Assembly: GCA_001914405.1 (NCBI GenBank)
Contig: MSDW01000001.1
Coordinates: forward strand, 558,001 to 622,000
DNA length: 64,000 nucleotides
Reading direction: 5' to 3'
From: Candidatus Methanohalarchaeum thermophilum
GTDB taxonomy: Archaea; Halobacteriota; Methanonatronarchaeia; Methanonatronarchaeales; Methanonatronarchaeaceae
The position numbers and the translations under genes are program-made. Numbering within the stretch: position 1 is the stretch's first letter; every line of letters starts with the position of its first letter. Below are positions 47,187 through 56,883 of this stretch, piece by piece. The notes below the pieces were generated by a model, which was given only the letters and a program-made list of their open reading frames with translations, was not told the origin of the DNA and did not search any database.

Positions 47187-47559
47187 ACCTAATATCTTCT
47201 CCTTCAAAAATAAAACTAACTTTAGCCAAATCTCTGCTTGGATAGTAATCTTTCTCTTTTATAGATAAAAAATATCCCTCACTTGATGCATAATTGATAA
47301 GCTGACCCTCTAACCTCTTCAACTGATCAGAATTAAATGGATTACTAACATCCTTATCCCTTGAACCAACATCTAATATTTCACTATAAACTTCTCTGAT
47401 ATTATAAAAATAATAACTCTCTTCTTCTATAGCATTATCCACATAATTACCTCTAGTGCTCTGAATCTGAAAGAAAATACTGCTTAAACTAATAACCAAT
47501 AAAGCTAAAACAACTGCTAAAGTCAGAGTCACTTGGCCACTTTCATCTGAAAATACCAT
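47155..47559 (-). CDS. Pilin-like protein
   Basis: A 134-residue protein. DESGQVTLTLAVVLALLVIS is the hydrophobic start, similar to haloarchaeal DUF7261-type proteins. A short soluble domain follows. It opens the operon of three pilin-like genes ending in larB. Confidence 0.6.
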   Translation of the reverse strand: MVFSDESGQVTLTLAVVLALLVISLSSIFFQIQSTRGNYVDNAIEEESYYFYNIREVYSEILDVGSRDKDVSNPFNSDQLKRLEGQLINYASSEGYFLSIKEKDYYPSRDLAKVSFIFEGEDIRYVEEVVYDLG

Positions 47560-47918
47560 ATAAAGGCAACCTCAGGCCATTAAATACCCTAATATACCAA
47601 CCGTATTTAAGAAAACATTTTTCGGCAAAAACTATAAAACCACCTATCATCACCTCACAAAACTAATTTTGAACTTTATCTCTTACCTTCTCTATCACTA
47701 GGAATATATGTCTTTTAGTTACATATGAGACTCTCTCAAAAGTATACCCTACTAATATACCCTTTGAATAACTATACCCGAAGATAATCCCCAAAATTAT
47801 ATCACTTCCCCTTCTTCAATATGATTAAAAATAAATAATTTAAAAGACCTAAATAGCACAAATCTGGTTGAGAGTTCTCGTTCTAGGTATAAAAACTGAA
47901 ATCGAGGAATTAGTTACT
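47560..47918. other. Intergenic region, no gene recognised
   Basis: AT-rich, without a supported ORF or family hairpin. It likely carries the promoter of the minus-strand pilin-like operon near 47580-47620. Confidence 0.35.
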
Positions 47919-48620
47919 TTACCATAACCAAATCAAGACTGAGTATCTTATCGGCTTTTGCTGAGTGTTCTTTAAGTAATACCATCTATCTAGATCTGGA
48001 TTAAATTTTTTAATAAAAACAATTTTTTCAACTTTTGCAGTTTCTTTATCTGGAATAACCTTTTCTATTTTATTATTTGCTTTTTCTTCTGAATAATTTG
48101 AATTAATAGGCCTGATCTGTGTGTAAAAATTATATGTAGGATACAGTCCTAGGCACCTGCTTGCATTTTTGTATATTTTTTCATTTGTTGTATTAAGATC
48201 CCACCAGTAATTACTTTCGTTTGTTCCGTGTCTATTTAATAGTCCACTACAATTTAAGGTCGAATTAAATACTCCATCTACTTTATAGAAAGATAAAACA
48301 TAGTTTATAGAGGGATTAGTTGAGTTAAAACTATTTGGAGGTTTTGTTCCTTTTTGTAAAGCTAAACCGATCCTTGATACATTTTTTTTATCATTTGGCC
48401 AAGCTTCTTCCCATGCGGTGTCATTATCAGATTTTAATCCTGCATCCTTTACTAAAACATCTGAAACATGCATAGCGTTAGGATAAAGACTGTTATCTCT
48501 TCTTTGATCAGGGATTGTCCCAGATAATGAATAAATTACGAAAAAAAGGGCTATTAAAAATATTGATATTGCTGTTAGAAAATCCAAACTAATCTGGCCG
48601 TTATCGTTAATTAGTTTCAA
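47919..48620 (-). CDS. Pilin-like protein, larger
   Basis: A 233-residue protein. INDNGQISLDFLTAISIFLI begins a hydrophobic anchor helix as in the three other pilin-like genes. The soluble part is rich in Asn and in NxS/T sequons (for example NSTNPSINY, NASRC), as expected for an exported archaeal glycoprotein. It resembles haloarchaeal DUF7287-type proteins. It is separated from the other three by about 360 bp. Confidence 0.62.
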   Translation of the reverse strand: MKLINDNGQISLDFLTAISIFLIALFFVIYSLSGTIPDQRRDNSLYPNAMHVSDVLVKDAGLKSDNDTAWEEAWPNDKKNVSRIGLALQKGTKPPNSFNSTNPSINYVLSFYKVDGVFNSTLNCSGLLNRHGTNESNYWWDLNTTNEKIYKNASRCLGLYPTYNFYTQIRPINSNYSEEKANNKIEKVIPDKETAKVEKIVFIKKFNPDLDRWYYLKNTQQKPIRYSVLIWLW

Positions 48621-49160
48621 GGTACTTCGAGAAGTGATTATTATCTTATATCTTAAGTAATTTGTCTTTCCGTGTAAGTTTCTTTTTCAGGAAAATTAAT
48701 CATTTCGAGTTTATAAGGAGAGAATTCTTTTTAGAAATAAAATAGTAATTGAATAAAATCATGTTTTTCGTCTATACAAAATAATTTTATGGATATAAGG
48801 AAAGTAAGATGCTTTTATTAATCTCTAATTGGGTGGAAAGTGTAGATAGTAGAAATCTGAAAAGATAAACCAAGAATTAAAATAGTTTATGGTGAGATCA
48901 GATAGAGTTATTTACTTACTATATATCTTTGGTGAAGGAAGGATCTAACTGATCTTGTCTAGGAGCCTGATAGATATAGGAAATCTACTTAGTTAAACAG
49001 TATAATTTATCTTGTGTGTTGGGAAAAAGTTTTTATATGGGGGATTCTTTCAAGGTTCAGTTGTGGTTGGAGGATAGTATCTTTAAGTGGTTAGTTTATT
49101 AGCTTTTAGAGGGATTAAGAAACAAGTTAAGGTAGTAGGATCTAAAAGTATAATTTTAAG
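48621..49160. other. Intergenic region upstream of HARP
   Basis: AT-rich, no ORF supported. A TATA-like box (AGTTTTTATATGG near 49028-49040) may drive the HARP-hisS unit, leaving a leader of about 95 bases. Confidence 0.4.
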
Positions 49161-49853
49161 GTGAATGCTTTGACGGAAAAACAATACTTTGTGTTGGATA
49201 CAACGGCTTTGACTGATGTTGAAACTCGGGAAAAGGAAGACTATGGTTCTTTGTGTGAGGGGATGAGTGAGATATTGGATTTGATATCAAAAGCTAGGTT
49301 GAAACTAAATATAAGTTGTTATGTGCCTTATCCTACGGTTTATAAGGAGATGACTGGGTTTATTGATAGGTATGATTGTGATGAAGAGGTTAAAGTGAAA
49401 TTGGATACTTGGTTAGTTAAAAAGACACCGAATAGATACGAAGTTGATATTCCAGCTGGGATCTTTTATGAATATGTGGACTATATGCGGGGAAGAATAA
49501 ATAAAGGGATGAATGTTGCGGAGGATGCAATTTGGGATTCTTCACTTAATTGTTTGCATAGATCCGTTGAGGAGATGGATAGTGAAGAGATTGAGAAGGA
49601 GATAAAAAGAAAGGAGATAGGTAATAAGATTAGTGATTTTAGGGATAAATATAGGGATGCTTTAAGGTATGGTATTTTGGATAGTGCTCCTGATATAGAT
49701 GTTTTATTGTTGTCAAAGGAGCTTGATGCTGCAGTAGTAGGAGCGGATGATGGTATAGAGAAATGGGCTGAAAGATTGGGATTGAGATTTGTTAGAGCAA
49801 ATTCTTTTCCAAGGATGATTAGAGAGTATTTAATGAAGAAAAAAGAACTTTAA
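49161..49853 (+). CDS. HARP: RNA-free ribonuclease P (PIN domain)
   Basis: A 230-residue protein matching the Homolog of Aquifex RNase P. The N-terminal [15 protein letters not shown] has the first metal-binding Asp of the PIN fold, and the C-terminal [20 protein letters not shown] holds further acidic residues. An extended helical middle (about 90-170) carries [11 protein letters not shown]. These enzymes remove tRNA 5' leaders without RNA. HARP in many archaea coexists with RNA-based RNase P. It lies 15 bases before the hisS AUU start and so is likely co-transcribed. Confidence 0.9.
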   Translation: MNALTEKQYFVLDTTALTDVETREKEDYGSLCEGMSEILDLISKARLKLNISCYVPYPTVYKEMTGFIDRYDCDEEVKVKLDTWLVKKTPNRYEVDIPAGIFYEYVDYMRGRINKGMNVAEDAIWDSSLNCLHRSVEEMDSEEIEKEIKRKEIGNKISDFRDKYRDALRYGILDSAPDIDVLLLSKELDAAVVGADDGIEKWAERLGLRFVRANSFPRMIREYLMKKKEL

Positions 49854-49868
49854 AAGGAGGTTTAGACT

Positions 49869-51170
49869 ATTAAAATTGATAGGCCAAAGGGTACTAGAGA
49901 TTTTAGTCCTGAGGAGATGGAGGAAAGAAATAAGGTCAAAGAGAAGATGAAGAATCTGTGTACTAGATGCGGTTATCAGGAAGTTAAGACTCCAACATTC
50001 GAGAAATTAAAGCTTTTTAAGCTAAAATCAGGAGAAGAAATTGTAGAAGATATATACAAGTTTGAAGATAAGGGTGGCAGAGGCCTAGCTTTAAGGCCTG
50101 AATTGACTGCACCTATTATGAGGTTTTATTCAAATGAATTAAAATCTAGGACGAAACCAATTAAGTTATTTTATTTCAGTAACTGCTTCAGGTACGAACA
50201 GCCTCAAAAAGGCCGTTACAGAGAATTCTGGCAATTTGGTACTGAGATACTAGGTGGTAAGACATTGGAGGCTGATGCAGAAGTAATTTCACTAGCAGAT
50301 TCAATTTTAAGGGAATTGAATTTAGAATTTGACCTAAAAATAGGGCATCTTGGCGTCATCAGAGAGCTTTTAAAGTCAGAAGATATTGAAGAAGATGCAC
50401 AGGATAAAATAATGTCGGTAATGGATAAAGAAGATGTTGAAGAACTAAAAACTGTTTTAAACAGCTATGGCATTACTAAAGAAATTAAAAACAAGTTAAT
50501 TAAATTATTTGGGCTGGAAGGTGAACCTAGAGAGATATTGGATAAAGCTGGAAAGATATTAGAGGGAAATAAATCTGTATTAGGTAGATTAAGTGATTTA
50601 GATAAATTAATTGATTTATTAGATTATTATGGGGTTTCTGATTTTAGTTTAGATCTAGGAATAGCTAGGGGCTTAGATTACTATACTGGAATAGTCTTTG
50701 AGGCATTTGTTCCTGGACTAGGAGCACAGAACCAAGTATGTGGAGGAGGATCCTATGAATTTCCAGAGTTCGTTGAGGGAGGATTCAAATCCACAGGCTT
50801 TGCTATAGGCTTTGATAGAATAATGGATGCATTAGAGATACAAGGTGAGAAAATACAATCTCGACCTAGATCAATGGCATATATAGTTCCAGTTTCAGAG
50901 GAATTCAGAGAAGAATCTATGAAAGTATTAAGAGAAGCTAGAAAAAGTTTTCCAGCGGAAATAGATCTTCAAAATAGAGGGATAGGAGCTCAGCTCTCCC
51001 ATATAAATAAGCTAGAGATACCTTATGCGATATTAATTGGTGAGGAAGAAGTAAAAAAGGATAAGGTTTCTTTAAAGGACATGAAAACTGGTGACCAAGA
51101 TCTGATGGAACTTAAAGACGCTATTAATAAAATCAAATCAAAATATAAGGAATACGACATACGCTATTAA
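49869..51170 (+). CDS. hisS: Histidyl-tRNA synthetase
   Basis: A 433-residue class II synthetase. The N-terminus reads KIDRPKGTRDFSPEEM, motif 2 is FRYEQPQKGRYREFWQFG, histidine-specific loops are RGLDYYTGIVFEAF and GGSYEF, and motif 3 is STGFAIGFDRIMDAL. An ATG start at 49917 would remove the conserved first residues. The AAAGGAGG at 49853-49860 is eight bases from ATT 49869, so I annotate AUU as start. Its 3' end overlaps the convergent secretion gene by about 33 bases. Confidence 0.95.
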   Translation: MKIDRPKGTRDFSPEEMEERNKVKEKMKNLCTRCGYQEVKTPTFEKLKLFKLKSGEEIVEDIYKFEDKGGRGLALRPELTAPIMRFYSNELKSRTKPIKLFYFSNCFRYEQPQKGRYREFWQFGTEILGGKTLEADAEVISLADSILRELNLEFDLKIGHLGVIRELLKSEDIEEDAQDKIMSVMDKEDVEELKTVLNSYGITKEIKNKLIKLFGLEGEPREILDKAGKILEGNKSVLGRLSDLDKLIDLLDYYGVSDFSLDLGIARGLDYYTGIVFEAFVPGLGAQNQVCGGGSYEFPEFVEGGFKSTGFAIGFDRIMDALEIQGEKIQSRPRSMAYIVPVSEEFREESMKVLREARKSFPAEIDLQNRGIGAQLSHINKLEIPYAILIGEEEVKKDKVSLKDMKTGDQDLMELKDAINKIKSKYKEYDIRY

Positions 51171-52085
51171 TGAAAGAACAACTGAATGCTTCAATCCAGC
51201 CTTTACATCTCCTTCACCCATTTTACCAGCTACTAAACCGGAACAAAATCCTTGTATAGCTGATGCGTGGAAAAAAATTCTTTGATATAAGTCAGGGTCA
51301 AAGCTTCCAGCCATTAATCCGGTTCTGGATAACCCTTCTGTAGACGATGTAGCTTCAGTCATCACAGGTATAAAGGAGTTATATAGTATTAATATTACAG
51401 CAAGGAAAACAAAAAATGCAACATAAATAATGACTACATACATAGCCATATTACCTTTTCTATCTTTTTCTAGCATTTTAACTTTTCTAGCATCTTTGGC
51501 AGCTGCATTTAATATATCAGTTACATCTCCTCCTGCTTTTTCGGCCTCTGTTATTAGGGAAACTGATCTTTCGATTAGAGGCGTTTTCACGCGACCTGAA
51601 AATCTTTTTAACGCCTCGTTAAATGATATCCCCCAGGAGATCTGATCACTCATCTTTTTTATTTCAGGAGAAAGCTTGCCATAAGAACCCTTTCTAGCCT
51701 TATGAACAGCTTGAGTTAATGTCATACCTGATCCGTTAGACTCAGCTATGTCTCTTAAAAAATCTGGAAATTCTTCTTCGATCTTTTTGTTCTTTCTCTT
51801 CTTGTAATATGATAACATCCCAGGTGGGGTTACGATTATTATAGTGGTGAATAACAAAATATCATCTATTACCCAGAAATTATCTCCTTGAACTATGAAC
51901 ACGTAGGTAGAAGCTAAGGCAATGATCAAGCCAATAGGGAATGTAACCAAAAAAGAATAAATCGGTTTGCGTTTGATTAGAGAAAGAGGAGATTTAAATA
52001 ATATATCAATAAAACTTCTCTCTTGGTAACTTTCTAATTCCTTCTTAAGATCTCTTTCCTGAATGTTTTCCGATTCTTTATTCAT
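51138..52085 (-). CDS. Type II/IV secretion membrane protein (TadC/GspF-like)
   Basis: A 315-residue membrane protein with a cytoplasmic F-domain: LRDIAESNGSGMTLTQAVHK, then ISWGISFNEALKRFSGRVKT and LITEAEKAGGDVTDIL. Helices lie at both ends. It forms the platform of the pilus assembly machine together with the paralogous gene directly upstream (3 bases away). Confidence 0.85.
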   Translation of the reverse strand: MNKESENIQERDLKKELESYQERSFIDILFKSPLSLIKRKPIYSFLVTFPIGLIIALASTYVFIVQGDNFWVIDDILLFTTIIIVTPPGMLSYYKKRKNKKIEEEFPDFLRDIAESNGSGMTLTQAVHKARKGSYGKLSPEIKKMSDQISWGISFNEALKRFSGRVKTPLIERSVSLITEAEKAGGDVTDILNAAAKDARKVKMLEKDRKGNMAMYVVIIYVAFFVFLAVILILYNSFIPVMTEATSSTEGLSRTGLMAGSFDPDLYQRIFFHASAIQGFCSGLVAGKMGEGDVKAGLKHSVVLSLIAYVVFLIF

Positions 52086-52088
52086 CTA

Positions 52089-53036
52089 TTAAACCTCAGG
52101 AGTTATAATATCTATTAATAAGACAAAAAGTACTGTACCAAACGGTATAGCTATATAAACTATTAGATAAAGAATCATTACATTTGCTCCGCCTAGCATC
52201 GACATTACTACGACCATTACTATAATAAAAAGGGGGCCTGCAACGAAGGTGGTTACATAAGACTCTCCTATTAAACTTAATGTATCAAGAAACTCTTTCT
52301 GTTCCTGTCTGCTTTCCCGCATGTACTGTTCAGTTTTTCTTTTGAAGTAATTCTTTAAATCTCCACCAGAGGTCAAGGTAGTAATTGCTCCCTGTAGGAA
52401 CTCCTGAAATCTGTCTGAGGCAGTATTTCTTGCGGTATGTCTTAGCGAAGTTATAATGTCCATTCCAAATACTTCAGTATTCCTGTAGATATATCTAGCT
52501 TCATCGCTTACTTTACCATATGTTTCAGCTTCTGCTAGATTTTTAAAGATTTTAGGAGGAGTTACGCCTGCTCCTGCCATAGCAGATATGTAATTAACTG
52601 CATATGGAAGCATTGAGGTTATCTCTCTTCCTCTTTGATTAGCTCTAAATTTTGGAATCCACTTAAATATTTGATAAATGATTAACGCTGATAAAATAGG
52701 AGATAGTAAAAAGAGCCCTACTAAAACTGTTTCTATAACCTTTTTGGGTGTTAATTCAATGTAATAATACCTGTAGTTTAAAACCAAATCGATTAGGTCA
52801 ATTCCTATTATTTTTTCAAGGCCACCAAAATAAACTACTGTGGCAATTAAAAACGAAAAAACCAATGAAAAAACTATTAGTGATGTAAATAATGCTTTAG
52901 ATAACCAAATTTCTGCTGGAACCTCCATTCTAGCTTTCTGAAGATTTTTAGTTATATTATGGTAATTTTTCTTATTCTTTTCAATGTGGTTGCCAAATAT
53001 AGAAAATGCTATTTTTTGGAAGAAACTATTTTTCAT
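52089..53036 (-). CDS. Type II/IV secretion membrane protein, second platform subunit
   Basis: A 315-residue protein with the F-domain motifs MLPYAVNYISAMAGAGVTPP and FGMDIITSLRHTARNTASDR. Hydrophobic helices sit near residues 45-70, 100-120, and at the C-terminus. It overlaps the ATPase gene by 11 bases and precedes its paralogue. Archaeal pilus machines often have two such proteins. Confidence 0.85.
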   Translation of the reverse strand: MKNSFFQKIAFSIFGNHIEKNKKNYHNITKNLQKARMEVPAEIWLSKALFTSLIVFSLVFSFLIATVVYFGGLEKIIGIDLIDLVLNYRYYYIELTPKKVIETVLVGLFLLSPILSALIIYQIFKWIPKFRANQRGREITSMLPYAVNYISAMAGAGVTPPKIFKNLAEAETYGKVSDEARYIYRNTEVFGMDIITSLRHTARNTASDRFQEFLQGAITTLTSGGDLKNYFKRKTEQYMRESRQEQKEFLDTLSLIGESYVTTFVAGPLFIIVMVVVMSMLGGANVMILYLIVYIAIPFGTVLFVLLIDIITPEV

Positions 53037-54867
53037 AGAGTTCTTCCCTCACGGTTTCCATTATTCTTTCGGGTTCTCTGTAGTATCCCACAACTACTTT
53101 GGCAACATCTTCGTAGTGTCTAATGTCTTTCAATCGCATCCATTCGATTATTTTCTGTCTTCTTTCAAGTTCTTCTTCTATCTCTGATTCATTCATTCCC
53201 TTCTCTTCAATAATTTCTTCAAATATATTAGAAGTCCCTGAATACCTGAATTCGTCTCTTGCGGGGATCCAGGTGAATACTTTATTAGTTAAAAGTTCTC
53301 CTGAATGTGGATCTACTCCAACTATTTCCACTATATCTTTGCATCTTCTTACTCTTTCACCCCCGATCCTTGCTTGAGTTTGTATTGAAAAAATATCTAG
53401 AGACTCTAACATAGATCTAGGGACATTAATTGGAGGATTCTCTAATCTATGTACGGCTGATTGTACTGAATCCGCATGCATTGTAGAAAAACAAGTGTGT
53501 CCAGTGGACATTGCCTGGAAGAGTACATAGGCTTCTTCTCCTCTTACTTCTCCTACAACTACATATTCAGGTCTCTGTCTCAAAGCTGATTTCAGTAGCT
53601 TATACATACCTATCTCGGTCTCTTCGGTTCCTCCGAAACTCTGTCTCGTTACTCCTGGAATCCAGTTTGGTTGTGGTAGATTTAATTCCCTTGTATCTTC
53701 TATGCTAACGATCTTCATCTCTGGAGGAATAAATAAAGATATAGCGTTTAAGCTCGTAGTTTTCCCACTGGCCGTTCCACCTGCGAATATGACGCTCTTA
53801 CCATTTTCAACAGCTAGCCAAAAATATGCCACCATTGCTGATGAAAAGGTATTAAAATCAACTAAATCAGGAGGTGTAAAGGGTTCTTCTCTGTATTTTC
53901 TTATGGTGAAAGTACTTCCCTTTGTAGTTACCTCGTTGCTCAGCGAAATCTGTATTCTTGACCCGTCAGGAAGAGTTCCATCTAATAATGGTTGAGCTAC
54001 TGAGATATGTCTGCCGGTTCTCTGAGCTAATTTAATAACGAAAGAATCTAGCTTACTCTCTTCATTGAATGTTATGTTAGTTTTGGCAGATTCATACTTT
54101 TGATGGTAGATATAAACTGGAATGTTGGGGCCATCGCAGGAAATATCTTCAATTCTTGGATCTTTCATCAAGGGATCGATTTTTCCAAATCCATAGAAGT
54201 TTCTAACCAAGAAATAGATTATTTTCTCTCTCTGCTTAGGACCTAATTTTATCCCCAAGTTCCTTAGTATCTCAGTTATTTTTTTCCTTAGATGCTTCTC
54301 TGCATCTTTTTCGACTTCTCTTAGATCTATATCTATGTTTTTAACCAATTTCTCTTTAAGTTCATCAAGTATTTTTCTTTCAGTTTCATTTAGATCTGGT
54401 TCTATGATCCTATAGGTATTTGTATGGGTTTCAGGATCGTATGTTATCCTTATATAGGCATAAGGCTCATTTACACTATATGTATCTATTACGTCATAAT
54501 TAGCACTTTCACTGATACTTAAATCTACTAAAGGCCCATGTTTTTCCTTTGAATACTCTTCAAATTTCCCTTCATCGCTTTTGCTCGGTCTTAATTTCTT
54601 AAAGTACTTGATTAATTTTTTTTTATTTCTAATTTCTTCTTCGTCTTCCTGTGCCTCTTTCGTTTCCAGGTATTCCTCTACTTCTTTGCGGTTAAAGTCA
54701 AACTTGTTTTTATTCTCTTTGACTAAGAATTCTTCTAAGTTAAGACTAGCTTCTTCTTTTATAGGTATTTCGCTAACATGGCTATTTTTTAAATGTTCAA
54801 CTAGATTTGTTTTTTCTTCAAATTTTTTTCCACAGTTAGGGCAGCTAAAAAGATTTTTGGAGGACAT
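53026..54867 (-). CDS. Type II/IV secretion system ATPase with N-terminal zinc finger
   Basis: A 613-residue ATPase of the VirB11/PilB group. Walker A is FAGGTASGKTTSLNA, Walker B/Asp-box is EYVVVGEVRGEEAY and the His box is STMHADSVQSAVHRL. The first ~30 residues are a C2H2 zinc finger (FSCPNCGKKFEEKTNLVEHL then KNSHV). It powers assembly of pili made from the pilin-like genes nearby. It follows the gene at 54869 after one base, and both F-domain genes follow. Confidence 0.92.
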   Translation of the reverse strand: MSSKNLFSCPNCGKKFEEKTNLVEHLKNSHVSEIPIKEEASLNLEEFLVKENKNKFDFNRKEVEEYLETKEAQEDEEEIRNKKKLIKYFKKLRPSKSDEGKFEEYSKEKHGPLVDLSISESANYDVIDTYSVNEPYAYIRITYDPETHTNTYRIIEPDLNETERKILDELKEKLVKNIDIDLREVEKDAEKHLRKKITEILRNLGIKLGPKQREKIIYFLVRNFYGFGKIDPLMKDPRIEDISCDGPNIPVYIYHQKYESAKTNITFNEESKLDSFVIKLAQRTGRHISVAQPLLDGTLPDGSRIQISLSNEVTTKGSTFTIRKYREEPFTPPDLVDFNTFSSAMVAYFWLAVENGKSVIFAGGTASGKTTSLNAISLFIPPEMKIVSIEDTRELNLPQPNWIPGVTRQSFGGTEETEIGMYKLLKSALRQRPEYVVVGEVRGEEAYVLFQAMSTGHTCFSTMHADSVQSAVHRLENPPINVPRSMLESLDIFSIQTQARIGGERVRRCKDIVEIVGVDPHSGELLTNKVFTWIPARDEFRYSGTSNIFEEIIEEKGMNESEIEEELERRQKIIEWMRLKDIRHYEDVAKVVVGYYREPERIMETVREELYEK

Positions 54868-54868
54868 C

Positions 54869-56173
54869 TTATTTATTTGGGAGATATTTATTGATTTTTT
54901 CCTTTAAGACATCTTTTAACTCTTTATTTACTTTATTGCTTTCTTTAACTATATTTTTTTTATCAAATTTTATCAAAATTTTTTTCTCATATCCACTAAA
55001 GTTCTTTAGGTCTATTTTAAAATTTTTTTCTAATTCTTTATTTTCTATCTTTATTGAGTATATGCCCTCAGGTAAAATCGTTTCATAAACACCTTTATCG
55101 TTCGTTTTACCTCTATCGATTCTTTTTAGGCCCTTTAAAGTTTCGACATTTGCCGCGGTTAGAGGATAGTTATTTTTAGTTAATATCTGTAGCCCTAAAT
55201 TTATTTTTTTGGTTTCTAGTTCAACTCTTTTTTCTACTTTTTCTCCTTTTTCTATATACAGTTTAAAGCTCTTCTCTTTGAGACCTTTTTTTCTAATGGT
55301 AATCTCGTATTCTCCGGGTCTTATTTTTTTCTCGGCTCTGCCATTGGCATGAGTCTTTGCTATACCTAGATCCTTTCCGCCTTTTTTGAATTCAATGACT
55401 GCATCTTCAACTGGTTCCCCGTTTGAAGTAACTTCTATTTTAGATTTACCGAATCCTCCTGCATCTTTTTTCTCTTTTGGCCTTTCTTTTAAGCTTTCCC
55501 AAAACTTTTCCGGTGACTTAAACTTTATTTGCTTTATTAGGTCATCGATTGGAGGATCCGACATGAATTCGGCTACGAGATAGGGTGATTTTTCTCTTAT
55601 ATCTAAAATAGATTCATCTCTTTTAAGTAGCCCCATTTCATCTTTATATGCTCCTCCTTTTACTTTGCCTTCTACGAATACGATAATAGAATTCTCTTCC
55701 TTTGATTTAGCATATCCGGTTAATCTATTTTCTTCCAAGATTTCTTTTAGTTTTTCTAGATCTTCTATTTGTGTAATGTATTTGGCTTTTGGGATTTTTA
55801 GGTTGCCAATTGAGAATTCATTTAGCTCTTTTTTTTGGACACTGTGGTTTGGATATTGTTCAATAATTTCGTTAATTTTATCTAAGTTAGTATTATATGT
55901 TTCTATAATAGACTTATCGTCATTAAAAAGTTTTTTAATCTCTTTTAATGCTTTATTGCCTTTAAAATGAGATTTATTGTTTTTATATTCAGCTAAGATT
56001 TCATCATTATTCTTTAAAACTAGAACTCCTCTTTTATTAGATTTTTCAGGGAATTTTATAACTATGAAACCTAAAAAATCATCATCTATCCAATCTAAAG
56101 TTTTATTATATCCTTTCCCACCAAAAAGTGTTTTTCCTTTTTCTTCTTCATCTAAAACTTTTAGTAATTTCAT
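54869..56173 (-). CDS. Hypothetical protein with carboxypeptidase-regulatory-like beta domains
   Basis: About 434 residues. The N-terminal ~240 residues are not recognised. From about residue 250 there are two Ig-like repeats of the regulatory-like/SdrD-B type: SKIEVTSNGEPVEDAVIEFK ... HANGRAEKKIRPGEYEI, and LQILTKNNYPLTAANVETL ... TNDKGVYETILPEGIYSI. The end is a basic coiled helix. It is the first gene of the secretion operon, so a structural or regulatory role at the base of the pilus is possible. An upstream in-frame ATG at 56194 exists. Confidence 0.65.
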   Translation of the reverse strand: MKLLKVLDEEEKGKTLFGGKGYNKTLDWIDDDFLGFIVIKFPEKSNKRGVLVLKNNDEILAEYKNNKSHFKGNKALKEIKKLFNDDKSIIETYNTNLDKINEIIEQYPNHSVQKKELNEFSIGNLKIPKAKYITQIEDLEKLKEILEENRLTGYAKSKEENSIIVFVEGKVKGGAYKDEMGLLKRDESILDIREKSPYLVAEFMSDPPIDDLIKQIKFKSPEKFWESLKERPKEKKDAGGFGKSKIEVTSNGEPVEDAVIEFKKGGKDLGIAKTHANGRAEKKIRPGEYEITIRKKGLKEKSFKLYIEKGEKVEKRVELETKKINLGLQILTKNNYPLTAANVETLKGLKRIDRGKTNDKGVYETILPEGIYSIKIENKELEKNFKIDLKNFSGYEKKILIKFDKKNIVKESNKVNKELKDVLKEKINKYLPNK

Positions 56174-56582
56174 TATTACAGAGATATAACCCATTTTAAT
56201 TCAATTTAGGATAAAACCTTTATTATTTCATCTACATTGAACTTTAAATAAACTTCGCTAGACTTAATTCTCTTAAATCATCATAATGACTATTTTTAGC
56301 CTATCTGGTAAATTAAATTTAAGCTAAATAGAAATACATTTGCATAGAATAAGCTTATTACATATCTTTACTTTTTAAGTGGAAATTTAAACATTTTTTT
56401 ACTAAGATAGTGGAACTTACTTTCCTTTAAAAAGCAGCGAGGGCCGTAAATTAAGGCAAAAATTAAAAAGCCCAGGCTAGATATAGAAAAACAAACATTG
56501 ATAAAAATAAATAACAAACATTGATAAAAATAAATAAAAAACCCCTAATATATATTAAGATGAAGTTCTTTTTAAAATTAAA
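56174..56582. other. Intergenic region with a 23-bp tandem repeat
   Basis: AT-rich divergent region. A 23-bp unit (ACAAACATTGATAAAAATAA plus ATA) is repeated exactly twice at 56491-56536, just upstream of the next gene. A TATA-like AATATATATTAAG lies near 56547-56560. The T-rich run near 56393-56400 may be part of the opposing promoter. No ORF is supported. Confidence 0.5.
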
Positions 56583-56882
56583 ATGTCTAGTGAAAAAATT
56601 ATTGATCCAAGGCTAGAAGAGTTAAACTTCGATAGGGACAGGCTTCCATTATTTATAGTGCCAGCAACCTCCAATGAGGCTTTTTCCAATTTCATAAAAA
56701 ACAAAATAATGAAAAAATTTGGGATAAGCTGTGAGGTAAATAGCTTAACGAATAATGTTTACTTAGAAGCAAAAAAGGGCCAAATCCCCTCTATAATAGA
56801 ATTTGTTAAGGGAAGCAATTATATTCAATCACTAGAGTATAATGATATGAAAACGAAGGACAAAGAAGGAGAGGAAATGTAG
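56583..56882 (+). CDS. Hypothetical protein, 99 residues
   Basis: Not recognised. A small soluble alpha/beta protein. PLFIVPATSNEAFSNFIKNK looks like a strand followed by a helix, and a C-terminal acidic tail (KTKDKEGEEM) is present. It is followed after one base by another small hypothetical gene and then TFB, all on the plus strand, suggesting one transcript. Confidence 0.55.
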   Translation: MSSEKIIDPRLEELNFDRDRLPLFIVPATSNEAFSNFIKNKIMKKFGISCEVNSLTNNVYLEAKKGQIPSIIEFVKGSNYIQSLEYNDMKTKDKEGEEM

Positions 56883-56883
56883 A

